Source of the DNA: Pseudaeromonas aegiceratis
GTDB lineage: Bacteria > Pseudomonadota > Gammaproteobacteria > Enterobacterales > Aeromonadaceae
Direction: 5' to 3'
Assembly: GCF_046254905.1 (NCBI RefSeq)
Contig: NZ_CP158016.1
Coordinates: 1,984,001-2,048,000 of the forward strand
Length of the DNA: 64,000 bases
The notes beneath the pieces are model-generated. The model did no database searches. It had not been told where the DNA came from and saw nothing but the letters and a program-made list of their open reading frames with translations. Every line of letters begins with the position of its first letter. Position 1 is the stretch's first letter. Below, piece by piece: positions 8,688-16,522 of the stretch. The translations under genes and the position numbers were made by a program.

Positions 8688-8703
8688 GCCGGGGCTTTTT
8701 TTT
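8688..8703 (+). terminator. right arm and T run of the split chemoreceptor terminator
   Basis: GCCGGGGCT followed by TTTTTTTT. It pairs with 7206-7214 as described there. After the insertions it can no longer form a compact hairpin with that arm. Confidence 0.5.
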
Positions 8704-8709
8704 CGTCTG

Positions 8710-9021
8710 CTACAGCCACTGCTGCAGGCAGAAGAAGCCCAGCAGGCTGCCCAGCACGGTCACCAGGGTGTGGCGCTGGCCCAGGGCCAGGCCGATGGCC
8801 ACCAGGGCCGCCAGCAGATAGGGGTTGGTCAGCCGGGTTTCCAGCTGGCCGTCCCGCACCCACACCAGGGGGACCCAGATGGCGGTGAGCACCGCCGGCG
8901 AGGCGAAGCTTAAGAAGCGCATGGTGCGGGGACCCAGGCGCAGCGGCAGGCGCCGCACCAAAAATAGATAGCGGCTGCCGAACACCAGGGCCGCCATGGC
9001 CAGGATCAGGAGCAGGCTCAT
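8710..9021 (-). CDS. azlD: AzlD-family branched-chain amino acid exporter subunit
   Basis: The small partner of AzlC in the export of branched-chain amino acids or their analogues. The protein has 103 residues, starts MSLLLILAMAALVFGSRY and has about four hydrophobic segments, as in AzlD. The ATG at 9021 overlaps the azlC stop by four bases (ATGA), giving tight coupling. A longer reading frame upstream only repeats azlC codons out of frame and is not used. Confidence 0.9.
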   Translation of the reverse strand: MSLLLILAMAALVFGSRYLFLVRRLPLRLGPRTMRFLSFASPAVLTAIWVPLVWVRDGQLETRLTNPYLLAALVAIGLALGQRHTLVTVLGSLLGFFCLQQWL

Positions 9022-9758
9022 CCTCTGCTCTCCTTGGCGGCACCACGGCGACTCAGGCCATAGCCCACCGCCATGCCCCCCAGGCTCGCCACCAGCAACC
9101 CCACCTTGGGAAAGTACAGCGCCCCCAGCACGGCGAGCAGGGCCGAGCTCAGCACACAGCCCCACACAGCCCGGCTGCGGCATCCGGGCAGCACCAGGGC
9201 GATGAAGGTGGCCACCACCGCAAAGTCCAGCCCCCAGTGGGTGAGATCCGGCAGGCTGTGACCCGCCACCACCCCCGCCAGGGTGGCCAGATTCCAGCCC
9301 AGATAAAAACTCAAGCCCGCCCCCAGGGCAAACCAGGGATCGAAGGCCTTCAGCCGGTCGGCGGTGTGCAGGGCAAACAGCTCGTCGGTGAGCAGGAAGC
9401 CCAGCCCCAGCCGCCAGGGTCGGGAGAGGGACAGCAGGCTGTGGCGCCAGGCCATGCCGTAAAGCAGGTGGCGGGCCGTGATGAGGGCCGTGGTGGCCAG
9501 GATGGGCAGCCAGCCCAGGTGGGACTGCACCATGCCGATGGCCACCAGCTGGGCAGCGCCGGCAAACACCAGCACCGACAGGGCCTGGCCCTGCCAGGGT
9601 GCCAGGCCCGCGTCCATGGCCAGGGCGCCGGCCAGGATCCCCCAGGGGGTGACTGCCAGGGTCAGGGGCAGCATGCTCTGGGCCCCCCGCCAGGCAGATT
9701 GCCAGCGGGAGTAAACAGGTTGCGCCTGGGGCGCGGGATCAGAAAGCGACTGGGACAT
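9018..9758 (-). CDS. azlC: AzlC-family amino acid exporter, large subunit
   Basis: An inner-membrane permease of the LIV-E (AzlC) family. The 246-residue protein has several hydrophobic segments and the family block LVFAGAAQLVAIGMV, followed by ITARHLLYGMAWR and LTDELFAL, all recognisable AzlC signatures. It lies 72 bases downstream of an AraC-type regulator gene on the same strand and overlaps azlD. The unit therefore looks like a regulator-exporter operon. Substrates are inferred from the family. Confidence 0.92.
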   Translation of the reverse strand: MSQSLSDPAPQAQPVYSRWQSAWRGAQSMLPLTLAVTPWGILAGALAMDAGLAPWQGQALSVLVFAGAAQLVAIGMVQSHLGWLPILATTALITARHLLYGMAWRHSLLSLSRPWRLGLGFLLTDELFALHTADRLKAFDPWFALGAGLSFYLGWNLATLAGVVAGHSLPDLTHWGLDFAVVATFIALVLPGCRSRAVWGCVLSSALLAVLGALYFPKVGLLVASLGGMAVGYGLSRRGAAKESRG

Positions 9759-9830
9759 GAAAAGGACTCAATAAAGGGAAACGGCGCAAGAGGCTATGGC
9801 ATCACGGGACCAGCCAGGAAAACGCCGAGC

Positions 9831-10690
9831 TTAGCGCACCTGAGTACCGCTGACTTGTATCTTATTGCCCTGTACCGCGGCGGCAAACTGCCCCGGGGTC
9901 AGCCCCATGGCCCGTTTGAAATGCCGGTGCAGATGGCTCTGATCGTGAAAGCCGCAGGCTGGGGCCACGTCAATGAGAGGGACCCCCTGGCGCAGCAGAT
10001 CCCGGCTCAGGCGCAGGCGGGCCTGGATCTGGTAGGCGTGGGGCGGCAAGCCGTAGCGGCGGGCAAACTGGCGCAGCAGATGATAGGGGCTCATGGCCGC
10101 CAGATCCGCCAGCTGATCCAGGCTCAGATCCGCCTGTGGCGCCTCATCCAGCAGGGCCTTGACCCGGGCCAGTCGCGCCCAGGCCGGGCCGGACTCTGCC
10201 AGCGCACCGGGGCGACGGCCATGGCGGCACATCAGATCCAGCAGCAGGGGATAAAGCAGGCATTCGGCCTGTAATCGGCTGTGGGGGCCGGCCAGCAGGT
10301 CGAACAGTTGACGCAGCCGCGCGGCCAGCTCGGCATCGGCCACCACGGCGGCAGGAAAATAAGGCGCACCGGCGAGGCCTGCCTGGCGGGCCAGCGCGGC
10401 GAATTGGTTGGGGGTGGGATAGCAGGCGCGGTAGCTCCAGCCATCCGGGGTGGCGGACTGGCCGTTATGCACCTCGTCGGCGTTGACCAGAATGATGCTG
10501 TGGCGGGGCGCCACATGGTTGGCCCCGGTGCGAAAGAAGCGCTGGGCGCCTGTCTCTATCACCCCGAGTGTGTAGCCCTCGTGGGTGTGACGGGAGAAGT
10601 TCTGCCGATGATAGCTGGCGTCGAGCAGCTCCAGCCCCCCAACTCCTCCGCCCGTCGGTAACAGGCCTGCTCCTGGGATGCCGTGTCCAT
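9831..10690 (-). pseudogene. AraC-family regulator with an apparent frameshift near the 5' end
   Basis: The body is a standard AraC activator: a cupin-like effector domain (HTHEGYTLGVIETGAQ, about residues 24-39 of the restored protein) and two C-terminal helix-turn-helices (LSLDQLADLAAMSPYHLLRQ; then IDVAPACGFHDQSHLHRHFK with GLTPGQFAAA). The likely true start, ATG at 10690, reads MDTASQEQACYRRAEELGG and then falls out of frame at a run of six G (10635-10640). One extra G restores the fusion to LELLDASYHRQNF. The open frame can otherwise begin upstream at 10718 with unrelated residues. It may be a sequencing error, a real null allele or a variable tract. It precedes azlC by 72 bases. Confidence 0.7.
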
Positions 10691-10763
10691 ACTGCCCTCC
10701 TGTGTGCCGGCCCATCATAGCGCAAGGCCGGCACGGGAGGTTTGTATAAAATTGCCGGACTGA

Positions 10764-12092
10764 TTAACGCCGCAGGTGGGCGTACTGGGGCAGGTAGGGG
10801 GCGTTGATCTCCAGCAGCTCGTCCAGCACCTGCCGGGACACGGGCCCCTTGCGCACCATGGGGTTCAGGGTCAATGCCTGCAAGGCGGTGCCGTAATCCC
10901 CGGTGACGGCGGCGTCCACCGTCAGCTCCTCGAAGGCCTTCATCAGCCGCAGCAGGCCGACAATGGCCGGGTTGGCGAAGGGCTCGACATTCAGCGGCAC
11001 AGGGCCGTTGCCTGTGATGACGCAGCTCACCTCCACAGCACAGTCCGCCGGCAGCTCCTTGATGGCGCCGTTGTTGCGCACGTTGACGTGCATTATGGTG
11101 CGCTTGTCGTTATGGATGGCGCTGATGAGTTCACAGGCCGCATCCGAGTAGTAGGTCCCGCCCCGTTGGGCCAGCTCCGGCGGCTTGATATCCAGGTTGG
11201 GATCCTTGTAGCGCTCCAGCAGCTGTTCCTCCAGCCGGGCCACCACCTCTCCCCGGGTGCCTTCACGCCGCTCATGCTCCAGCTCGTGCTGCATGATGTC
11301 GTCGGGCAGGTAGTAGTAGCGGTGGTAACAGCAGGGAATGACCCCCAGGTTTTTGATCTGATCCGGATCCCACTTGAAGGGCGGTATGTTCTTGGGCCGC
11401 AAGGCGCCGGGATCCTGGGCCACCCGTTCCAGCAGCTCGGGCAGCTTATCCTGCCCCTGGTGCCAGGCATGGCGCACATAGATGAAGTGGTTGAGCCCCG
11501 CCACCTGGATCTGGCATTCCCCCGGCTTGGCCTCCAGCATCTCCTCGACCCCCTTCTCGGTGAGCACGGGCACGTTGCACAACCCCACCACCTTGATCTG
11601 GGTGTGCTTGAGCACCGCCTCGGTCACCATGCCGGAGGGATTGGTGAAGTTGATGAGCCAGGCATCCGGACACAGGCGCTCCATCTCGCGGCAGATGTCG
11701 AGGATCACAGGTATGGTACGCTGGGCCTTGGCAAAGCCCCCCACCCCATTGGTCTCCTGGCCTATCATGTCGTACTTTAGGGCGGTGCGCTCATCGTTGA
11801 TCCGCGCCGGGATCAGTCCCACCCGGAACTGGGTACAGACATAATCCGCCTGGGCCAGCGCCGCCTGCCGATCCAGGGTCAGGTGCACTGTGAAGGGATT
11901 CCCCACCTTGGCGACCATGCGGCGGACCAGGGCTGCCACCACCTGGGTCTTCTCCCAGCCTGCCTCGCAATCCACCAGCCACAGCTCCTTCACCGGCAGC
12001 TCGTCCAGCCGGTTGATAAAGCCTTCGATGATCTCGGGTGTGTAGGTGGAACCGCCACCTATGATGGTGATCTTCAGTGCCGCTTTGCTCAT
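10764..12092 (-). CDS. 6-phospho-beta-glucosidase or related glycosidase, GH4 family
   Basis: GH4 enzymes cleave phosphorylated disaccharides using NAD+ and a divalent metal. The 442-residue protein begins MSKAALKITIIGGGSTYTPE, the Rossmann NAD loop. Later blocks fit the family: QETNGVGGFAKAQRTIPV, LINFTNPSGMVTEAV, VGLCNVP (the metal-binding Cys) and VAGLNHFIYV (the metal-binding His). The AGGAG site fits the second ATG (12092) better than the one at 12098. No sugar transporter (PTS) gene is adjacent, so the substrate is open; cellobiose-6-phosphate or chitobiose-6-phosphate are typical. It is divergent from a LysR gene that may control it. Confidence 0.9.
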   Translation of the reverse strand: MSKAALKITIIGGGSTYTPEIIEGFINRLDELPVKELWLVDCEAGWEKTQVVAALVRRMVAKVGNPFTVHLTLDRQAALAQADYVCTQFRVGLIPARINDERTALKYDMIGQETNGVGGFAKAQRTIPVILDICREMERLCPDAWLINFTNPSGMVTEAVLKHTQIKVVGLCNVPVLTEKGVEEMLEAKPGECQIQVAGLNHFIYVRHAWHQGQDKLPELLERVAQDPGALRPKNIPPFKWDPDQIKNLGVIPCCYHRYYYLPDDIMQHELEHERREGTRGEVVARLEEQLLERYKDPNLDIKPPELAQRGGTYYSDAACELISAIHNDKRTIMHVNVRNNGAIKELPADCAVEVSCVITGNGPVPLNVEPFANPAIVGLLRLMKAFEELTVDAAVTGDYGTALQALTLNPMVRKGPVSRQVLDELLEINAPYLPQYAHLRR

Positions 12093-12160
12093 GTTCATGC
12101 TCCTCTGCTTGGGATGAAGTGAGTCTAATACGCCAGAAAATTTCATGGCAGCGCACGTTT

Positions 12161-12171
12161 CTAAGTCTTAG
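12161..12171. promoter_or_regulatory. palindrome between divergent GH4 and LysR genes
   Basis: CTAAG-T-CTTAG is a perfect palindrome of 5-base arms in the 93-base divergent intergenic region, 15 bases before the LysR start. A LysR-type operator is plausible, but this is inferred from position and symmetry only. Confidence 0.35.
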
Positions 12172-12185
12172 CATGAGTAGAATTC

Positions 12186-13202
12186 ATGACAAACGTTGCC
12201 ACCGAGGCTGCCATGGCCATTACCCCAGGCTCTCCCCCCGACGCCCCCAGCAAGACAGCCCAGCTGCTGCGCCGGGCCAATCTCGCCGCCCTGCAGTGCT
12301 TCGAGTGCGCCGCCCGCCACCTGAACTTCACCCGCGCCGCCGACGAGCTGATGCTGACCCAGAGCGCCATCAGCCACCGCATCCGCGCCCTGGAGGAGCA
12401 GCTGGGCTACGCCCTGTTCCTGCGCACCCCGCGCCAGCTGAGCCTCACCGACGAGGGGCGCCGGCTGTTCGAGGTGATCCACGCCGGCCTCGGCCGTCTG
12501 TACGACGAGCTGGACAGCATCAACCAGGGTAGCGCCACCGGCCTGCTGGTGGTGGGGGTGGTGCCCACCTTCGCCCGCCACTTTCTGGTGCCGCGGCTGG
12601 CGGACTTTCACCGCCAGTACCCCCATATCCAGCTGCGGGTGCGGGTGCGGGCCAGCCTGCTGGACTTCAACCGCGATCCTGTGGATGCCGCCATCTATTA
12701 CGACGAGCACCCCCAGCCCGGGGTGCAGTGCCTGCCGCTGTTTGGCGAGACCTTAAGCCCGGTCTGCTCCCGCCGCTACGCCGATGAGCACGGCCTGTGG
12801 GATAGCCCGGCGCCCCTGGCCGGCTGCCGCTTTCTGCATGACGTGGAGGCGCTGCACCCGGACGCCGTGTACGACGAATGGCAGCAGTGGCTTAGTGCCG
12901 CCGGGCTGGAGCTGGACATTCAGCAGAACTGCGACATCTTCAACCACTTCGATCTCACCTTAGCCGCCGCCATGAACCAGGTGGGGGTGGCCATGGGCCG
13001 CGGCCTGCTGGCCGCCCCGCGGCTGGGGCGTGGCGAGCTGGTGCAACCCTTCCCCCTGCAGATCCCCTCCCGCCGGCGCTACTTCTTCCTGTGCGGCAAG
13101 GAAAACGCCGAGCGGCCGCGGATCCGCGCCTTCCGCCAGTGGCTGCTGGAGCAGGTGGCCTTGATGCCAGAGGGGCCCTGGAGCCTGGCGGCGGGGAACT
13201 AG
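12186..13202 (+). CDS. LysR-family regulator, DsdC/GcvA-like
   Basis: A 338-residue LysR regulator. The winged helix-turn-helix lies at about residues 30-90 (LNFTRAADELMLTQSAISHR) and the effector-binding domain follows. The block AAMNQVGVAMGRGLL near the C-terminus resembles DsdC and GcvA. An extra N-terminal stretch of about 28 residues rich in Ala and Pro precedes the domain, so a start further in is possible. It is divergent from the GH4 gene. Confidence 0.88.
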   Translation: MTNVATEAAMAITPGSPPDAPSKTAQLLRRANLAALQCFECAARHLNFTRAADELMLTQSAISHRIRALEEQLGYALFLRTPRQLSLTDEGRRLFEVIHAGLGRLYDELDSINQGSATGLLVVGVVPTFARHFLVPRLADFHRQYPHIQLRVRVRASLLDFNRDPVDAAIYYDEHPQPGVQCLPLFGETLSPVCSRRYADEHGLWDSPAPLAGCRFLHDVEALHPDAVYDEWQQWLSAAGLELDIQQNCDIFNHFDLTLAAAMNQVGVAMGRGLLAAPRLGRGELVQPFPLQIPSRRRYFFLCGKENAERPRIRAFRQWLLEQVALMPEGPWSLAAGN

Positions 13203-13490
13203 CTGCCTAGCGGCAGACAGGTCTTGAGGGTGGGGCCGCTTGGCCGTTGTGATCCGGCGGCTCAGATTGGGCTTTATCCGTTCCGCCCTGTCGGACAGAC
13301 AGAGGGGAGATGGATCCCGTAAGTGGCCCTGGCGTCGAATCTTGATCAGCCTCTTTTTTATGGATGCGATGCGGCCAAACTTAAGGTGACTACGCGCTAT
13401 GGTGGGCAGGTGATAGGCTGCGCCATCCGGCGACACAGGCCCGCTTATGGGCCGTTTCAGCCATGCGTTTGGCAAACACAAGAGGTGGAT
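13203..13490. other. intergenic stretch with a repeat shared with 14.25 kb
   Basis: No gene is seen in these 288 bases. At 13291-13310 is TCGGACAGACAGAGGGGAGA, which recurs with one change at 14251-14270, in both cases followed by a GATCC-containing stretch. These look like copies of a short interspersed repeat. Confidence 0.5.
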
Positions 13491-13841
13491 ATGGATAATC
13501 TCTGCAAAGGCTATAACCCCGACTATTCCGAAGACGCACCAACCTTGGAGCAGGTCAGTGGGCAGCCGGGGGATCTGCTGCTGGAATTCGGCGCGCCCTG
13601 GTGCATGCACTGTCAGGCCGGTGCGCGGGCGGTGCAGGCCGCCATGGTCGACTATCCCCAACTGCCTCATCTCAAGATCTATGACGGCAAGGGCAAGCCC
13701 CTGGGCCGCGCCTTCAAGGTCAAGCTGTGGCCGACGCTGATCCTGCTAAAAGACGGCCAGGAAGTGGCACGGCGGGTGCGGCCAGTGATGGCCGAGGAAG
13801 TGAGGGAGCTGCTGGCGCAGCTGGCTGGTCAGGGGGCCTAG
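13491..13841 (+). CDS. thioredoxin-like protein with a CMHC active site
   Basis: A 116-residue cytosolic thioredoxin-fold protein. The redox motif is APWCMHCQAG (near residues 38-47), CMHC replacing the usual CGPC, and the cis-proline loop is KLWPTLILLKDG (near 78-89). No signal peptide is seen. The ATG at 13491 is preceded by AGAGGTGG; an open frame further upstream to 13323 has no thioredoxin similarity and is excluded. It is the last gene before the accessory region that holds the cassette array. Confidence 0.88.
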   Translation: MDNLCKGYNPDYSEDAPTLEQVSGQPGDLLLEFGAPWCMHCQAGARAVQAAMVDYPQLPHLKIYDGKGKPLGRAFKVKLWPTLILLKDGQEVARRVRPVMAEEVRELLAQLAGQGA

Positions 13842-13869
13842 CCGCCGGATGCGGCATTGAACACTGGCT

Positions 13870-13891
13870 CCCTCCCCTGCCAAGGGGAGGG
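13870..13891. repeat. C/G-rich REP-like hairpin
   Basis: CCCTCCCCT, a short loop, AAGGGGAGGG, followed by GTTGGGGTGGGG. It resembles the inner hairpins of the two palindromic elements but lacks their TCAGTTAAG ends. It lies just downstream of the thioredoxin-like gene and lacks a T run. Confidence 0.6.
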
Positions 13892-14331
13892 TTGGGGTGG
13901 GGTCAGCATTGGGCTGGCTCAACTTCGTTGAGGTTATTTATCCAGAAAAGCTTTGCCCGTTGCGCCCTGTCGGGCATAGCACTTTTACCGATACCGCTGG
14001 TGCGGGACTGATGTAGCGGTTGGGCCGTTCCGCCCTTATCAGCCACAACGCCTTGCCAACCTACCGCTGCACGGGGGCGTGCCAAGGGGGCTAGTGCCGC
14101 CCCCTTGGCGAACCCGGCACTCCCCGACTGTCTGGGCCTGCGGCTACCCTCGTCTCCTGCGCTGGGCTTAGGGCACGTCATCAACACGCATCCATGCGTG
14201 ATGATGACTGGCGCGGCTCCCTGCCGCACCGCCCGCCCATCGCCGCCTCCTCGGCCAGACAGAGGGGAGACTGATCCTGTCAACCGGCGCCTGAGATGCA
14301 GCCAATTTATCGGATTACTCATTTCCCGTAG

Positions 14332-14357
14332 GGCGCAATAGCAAAGCGTATTGCGCC
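14332..14357. repeat. hairpin repeat GGCGCAATA/TATTGCGCC, left copy
   Basis: Perfect 9-base arms around an 8-base loop. The same arms occur at 17051-17078 on the other side of the cassette array with a different loop. Similar GC-rich intergenic hairpins are widespread in proteobacteria. Confidence 0.7.
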
Positions 14358-14838
14358 AGATGACGAACACCCAAGCAGCGGAGACGAAATGGCCTTAAGA
14401 AACCGCCCGGACAGATGAAGAGAGCCGACTGCAGCCGATTCGACAGATTGCCAAATGTGACCAATCCGCATGTCAAAGTTCGTAAAGGCCGGTTAGGATA
14501 GGGACTCACAAGGATGTGGTGCAAGCAGCAGTGTGAGGGCTGAGACTCAGGGGCGGTAGCGTCTGTATCGGGTCAGAAATCCAGCCCAAGCCCGCAGGGA
14601 AACCACTGTATCAATGATCAAGAAGAACACGATCAGGTCCCACGGCGGGATAGGTGGCCAATTTGCCGCCTATCCACGAACGCAAAGAAAGCGTCGAAAT
14701 TTCCACTGTCAGTACAATGGGTTGCATGGCAAATAAAGCTGACTAAATGGAACTAGGCGGCTGGCTGCCCGTGGATAGGTGGCAAAATGCCGCAGAATAA
14801 ATTGTTATGTGATCCTTGACTGAAAGTAAGGAAACTCA

Positions 14839-15237
14839 ATGGATAGAAAATTAAAGCATTTAGATTTCATTCAAGGGGTCATTAATAGGCTTTCTACCAA
14901 TTCTTTCCTTTTGAAAGGCTGGAGTGTGGTTTTGATCTCAGCACTATTTGCATTATCGGCCAACAACTCCAATGTGAAATTTATTTTTTTGGCCTATTTT
15001 CCAGCAATCGCCTTTTGGGCGCTAGATGGATATTTTCTTTCGCTGGAGCGCGGATATCGTAAACTCTACGAAAAAGTTCGCCGGCTTGAAGCTGATGAAA
15101 TTGATTTTTCAATGGACACCAGAGAGGTCCATAGTGGAGCAAATGAGTGGGCTTCAGCATTTCTTTCAAAGACTTTAATCGTCTTTCACGGTGCTCTGAT
15201 TGGTGCGGTGATAATAGTAATGTTCATCCAAATGTGA
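14839..15237 (+). CDS. small membrane protein of a TIR cassette
   Basis: A 132-residue protein with three predicted membrane segments: about 23-41 (FLLKGWSVVLISALFALS), 46-68 and 111-131 near the C-terminus. A charged cytoplasmic stretch (LERGYRKLYEKVRRLEADE) follows the second segment. An AAGGA site lies ahead of the ATG. It is followed after 9 bases by the TIR gene, in the same cassette, which strongly suggests a functional pair. No family is assigned with certainty; a role as a membrane-disrupting effector or as an anchor for the TIR protein is inferred. Codon use is AT-rich, unlike the chromosome. Confidence 0.75.
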   Translation: MDRKLKHLDFIQGVINRLSTNSFLLKGWSVVLISALFALSANNSNVKFIFLAYFPAIAFWALDGYFLSLERGYRKLYEKVRRLEADEIDFSMDTREVHSGANEWASAFLSKTLIVFHGALIGAVIIVMFIQM

Positions 15238-15246
15238 GGTAATACC

Positions 15247-15747
15247 ATGGCAAGAAAGTGCTTCTACAGTTTTCATTATCAACCCGATTGTCAAAGGGCT
15301 GCGCAAATTCGTCAAATAGGTTCTATCGAGGGCAATAGACCTGCATCTGACAATGACTGGGAAACTGTAACAAAAGGTGGTGAGGCCGCGATTAAACGCT
15401 GGATTGCGAATCAGATGAATGGCAAATCATGCACCATATTGTTGGTTGGCAGTGACACTGCCAACAGAAAATGGATCAATCATGAAATTGTTGAGTCTTG
15501 GAATTCGGGCATGGGTATTGTTGGAATTTATATTCATGGCATTAAGAACCTAGCGGGTGAAACATCAACGCAGGGAGCTAATCCATTCGACTATATTACT
15601 CACGGCACAACCAATAAGAAGCTATCCTCCATAGTCAAGTGCTATAACCCTGGTGGTGCTACCAGCAAAGAAAAATACGCATGGATATCGCAGCATCTTG
15701 CAAATGCCGTCGAAGAGGCAATAAAAATCAGAAAGGATAATCCGTAG
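15247..15747 (+). CDS. TIR-like (MTH538/DUF1863, ThsB-type) domain protein
   Basis: A 166-residue protein that is essentially one TIR-like domain. Seen in order: KCFYSFHYQPD (residues 4-14, strand A), SCTILLVGSDT (61-71), RKWINHEIVESW (74-85) and GIVGIYIHGIK (90-100). This pattern matches the DUF1863/ThsB class, whose Thoeris members sense phage and make a cyclic-ADP-ribose-type signal; the Glu in WINHEI is a candidate catalytic residue. A GAGG site sits before the ATG, 9 bases after the membrane protein gene. No ThsA-like SIR2 or Macro protein is nearby, so it is not a standard Thoeris locus. Confidence 0.85.
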   Translation: MARKCFYSFHYQPDCQRAAQIRQIGSIEGNRPASDNDWETVTKGGEAAIKRWIANQMNGKSCTILLVGSDTANRKWINHEIVESWNSGMGIVGIYIHGIKNLAGETSTQGANPFDYITHGTTNKKLSSIVKCYNPGGATSKEKYAWISQHLANAVEEAIKIRKDNP

Positions 15748-15765
15748 TGTTTCCTGATAGTCCTC

Positions 15766-15826
15766 ACATAACAAGCGCGTCAATTAGGACGCTCGCAAGC
15801 TCGCGTCTATTACGCGGGCGTTAGGC
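15766..15826. repeat. attC recombination site 1
   Basis: Outer boxes ACATAAC (15766-15772) and GTTAGGC (15820-15826) bound a 61-base imperfect palindrome with inner arms GACGC/GCGTC and GCGCG/CGCGG. This is the layout of an integron attC site. Recombination would occur at the G/TTAGGC core. Confidence 0.8.
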
Positions 15827-15836
15827 GAACAACATC

Positions 15837-16211
15837 ATGTCTCAAAACATGGAATTTAAGACGAAACTCGCGAATTGGTTGGCTAAAAAAGGACTTGAAG
15901 CTCAGTCATTCGAACATTGGGATGAGGTAGTAACGCGCCTATTGCTTGTTGATTCCGGGCAAGATATATATGAATTTTCTATTAGTGCCGCATCCAAAGA
16001 CAATTCTATAAACAGTGGCAACTTTCAAGTAAGTGTTTCTTTAGTTAAACGTGGATCACGAAAGCATCATGCTTTTTACCGGGAGCGGGCTCGATTCACA
16101 TATACCACGATCACTTCCGAGTCACACATATTCAAAGGCTTAGATGCATGTTATTTAGTGGTGACTGGCTGGATTACTGAGGCAGGGCATGAACTATTAC
16201 CCCGCTCCTAA
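15837..16211 (+). CDS. hypothetical protein of cassette 2
   Basis: A 124-residue protein of unknown family with no signal peptide or membrane segment. The middle has alternating hydrophobic strands (QDIYEFSISAASK; NFQVSVSLVKRG; ARFTYTTITSES), suggesting a small beta-rich fold. It begins 10 bases after the attC core, with only a weak ribosome site, and its stop codon lies inside the first box of the next attC. AT-rich codon use matches the other cassettes. Confidence 0.65.
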   Translation: MSQNMEFKTKLANWLAKKGLEAQSFEHWDEVVTRLLLVDSGQDIYEFSISAASKDNSINSGNFQVSVSLVKRGSRKHHAFYRERARFTYTTITSESHIFKGLDACYLVVTGWITEAGHELLPRS

Positions 16212-16298
16212 CAATCTGGTCAACTTCGCTCCGCCCCGGCGGGGCTGTGCGAGACGCCAAAACCTTTGGTTTTGTCGCCCATTACCAGGGCGTTAGGC
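16206..16298. repeat. attC recombination site 2
   Basis: Boxes TCCTAAC (16206-16212) and GTTAGGC (16292-16298) bound 93 bases with internal hairpins, CCGCCCCGGCGGGG and CCAAAACCTTTGGTTTTG. The TAA of the preceding gene is part of the first box. The site fits attC well. Confidence 0.85.
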
Positions 16299-16300
16299 AT

Positions 16301-16522
16301 ATGGACAACGAACAGATAGTCGTAAATTGGCAGCGCAGCATCATAAACATCTGTATGACGATCCTTAGTAGACCGCTGTCGAATAACGAAACTGCATTTA
16401 TTCAGGCTCATGGAGGTTTCCTGGCTCTTGAAGCCATAGAAGAACATGTCCGCAGCCTAAATGATGATCCTGTGGCTCTTATCCGCTATCTGAATGCTGA
16501 AGCTGATAATGAACATCCCTAA
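16301..16522 (+). CDS. hypothetical small protein of cassette 3
   Basis: A 73-residue protein, MDNEQIVVNWQRSIINICMT onwards, mostly helical and acidic, of unknown family. The ATG is 2 bases after the attC core, leaving little room for a ribosome site other than the core itself. The longer frame starting at 16247 would be encoded by the attC site and is rejected. Its TAA again lies in the next attC box. A small antitoxin-like protein is possible but there is no direct sign of it. Confidence 0.6.
   Translation: MDNEQIVVNWQRSIINICMTILSRPLSNNETAFIQAHGGFLALEAIEEHVRSLNDDPVALIRYLNAEADNEHP

Larger units (their letters stand above)
13842..14803. other. non-coding region left of the cassette array, rich in hairpin repeats
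   Basis: About 960 bases without a convincing gene. It holds a C/G-rich hairpin (13870-13891) related to the palindromic elements near 4.5 and 8.6 kb, the repeated GACAGAGGGGAGA motif (14251-14270), the hairpin GGCGCAATA...TATTGCGCC (14332-14357), and two copies of GGATAGGTGGC (14648-14658 and 14773-14783), the first of which forms a hairpin with GCCGCCTATCC. Short open frames here cross the hairpins and have no features of proteins. GC content falls towards the array. Confidence 0.6.
14804..15820 (+). mobile_element. integron-type gene cassette 1 (two genes)
   Basis: The cassette starts at a GTTATGT core (14804-14810) and ends at the G of the GTTAGGC core (15820). The box at its 3' end, ACATAAC (15766-15772), is the exact reverse complement of its own 5' core GTTATGT, as expected when the two join in the excised circle. 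It carries a membrane protein gene and a TIR-like gene in tandem, and its base composition is far more AT-rich than the chromosome around it. What lies immediately left (attI or an older attC) is not clear. Confidence 0.75.

Noticed and set aside
13903..14370. 155-codon frame in the repeat-rich region
   Set aside because: It runs through hairpin repeats and has no recognisable domain.
14740..14803. Possible further attC or attI left of cassette 1
   Set aside because: A GGCGGC/GCCGC pair exists, but no clear outer box matches the consensus, so it is not claimed.
16247..16300. Upstream extension of the cassette 3 protein
   Set aside because: It would be encoded by the attC site; the ATG at 16301 directly after the core is preferred.
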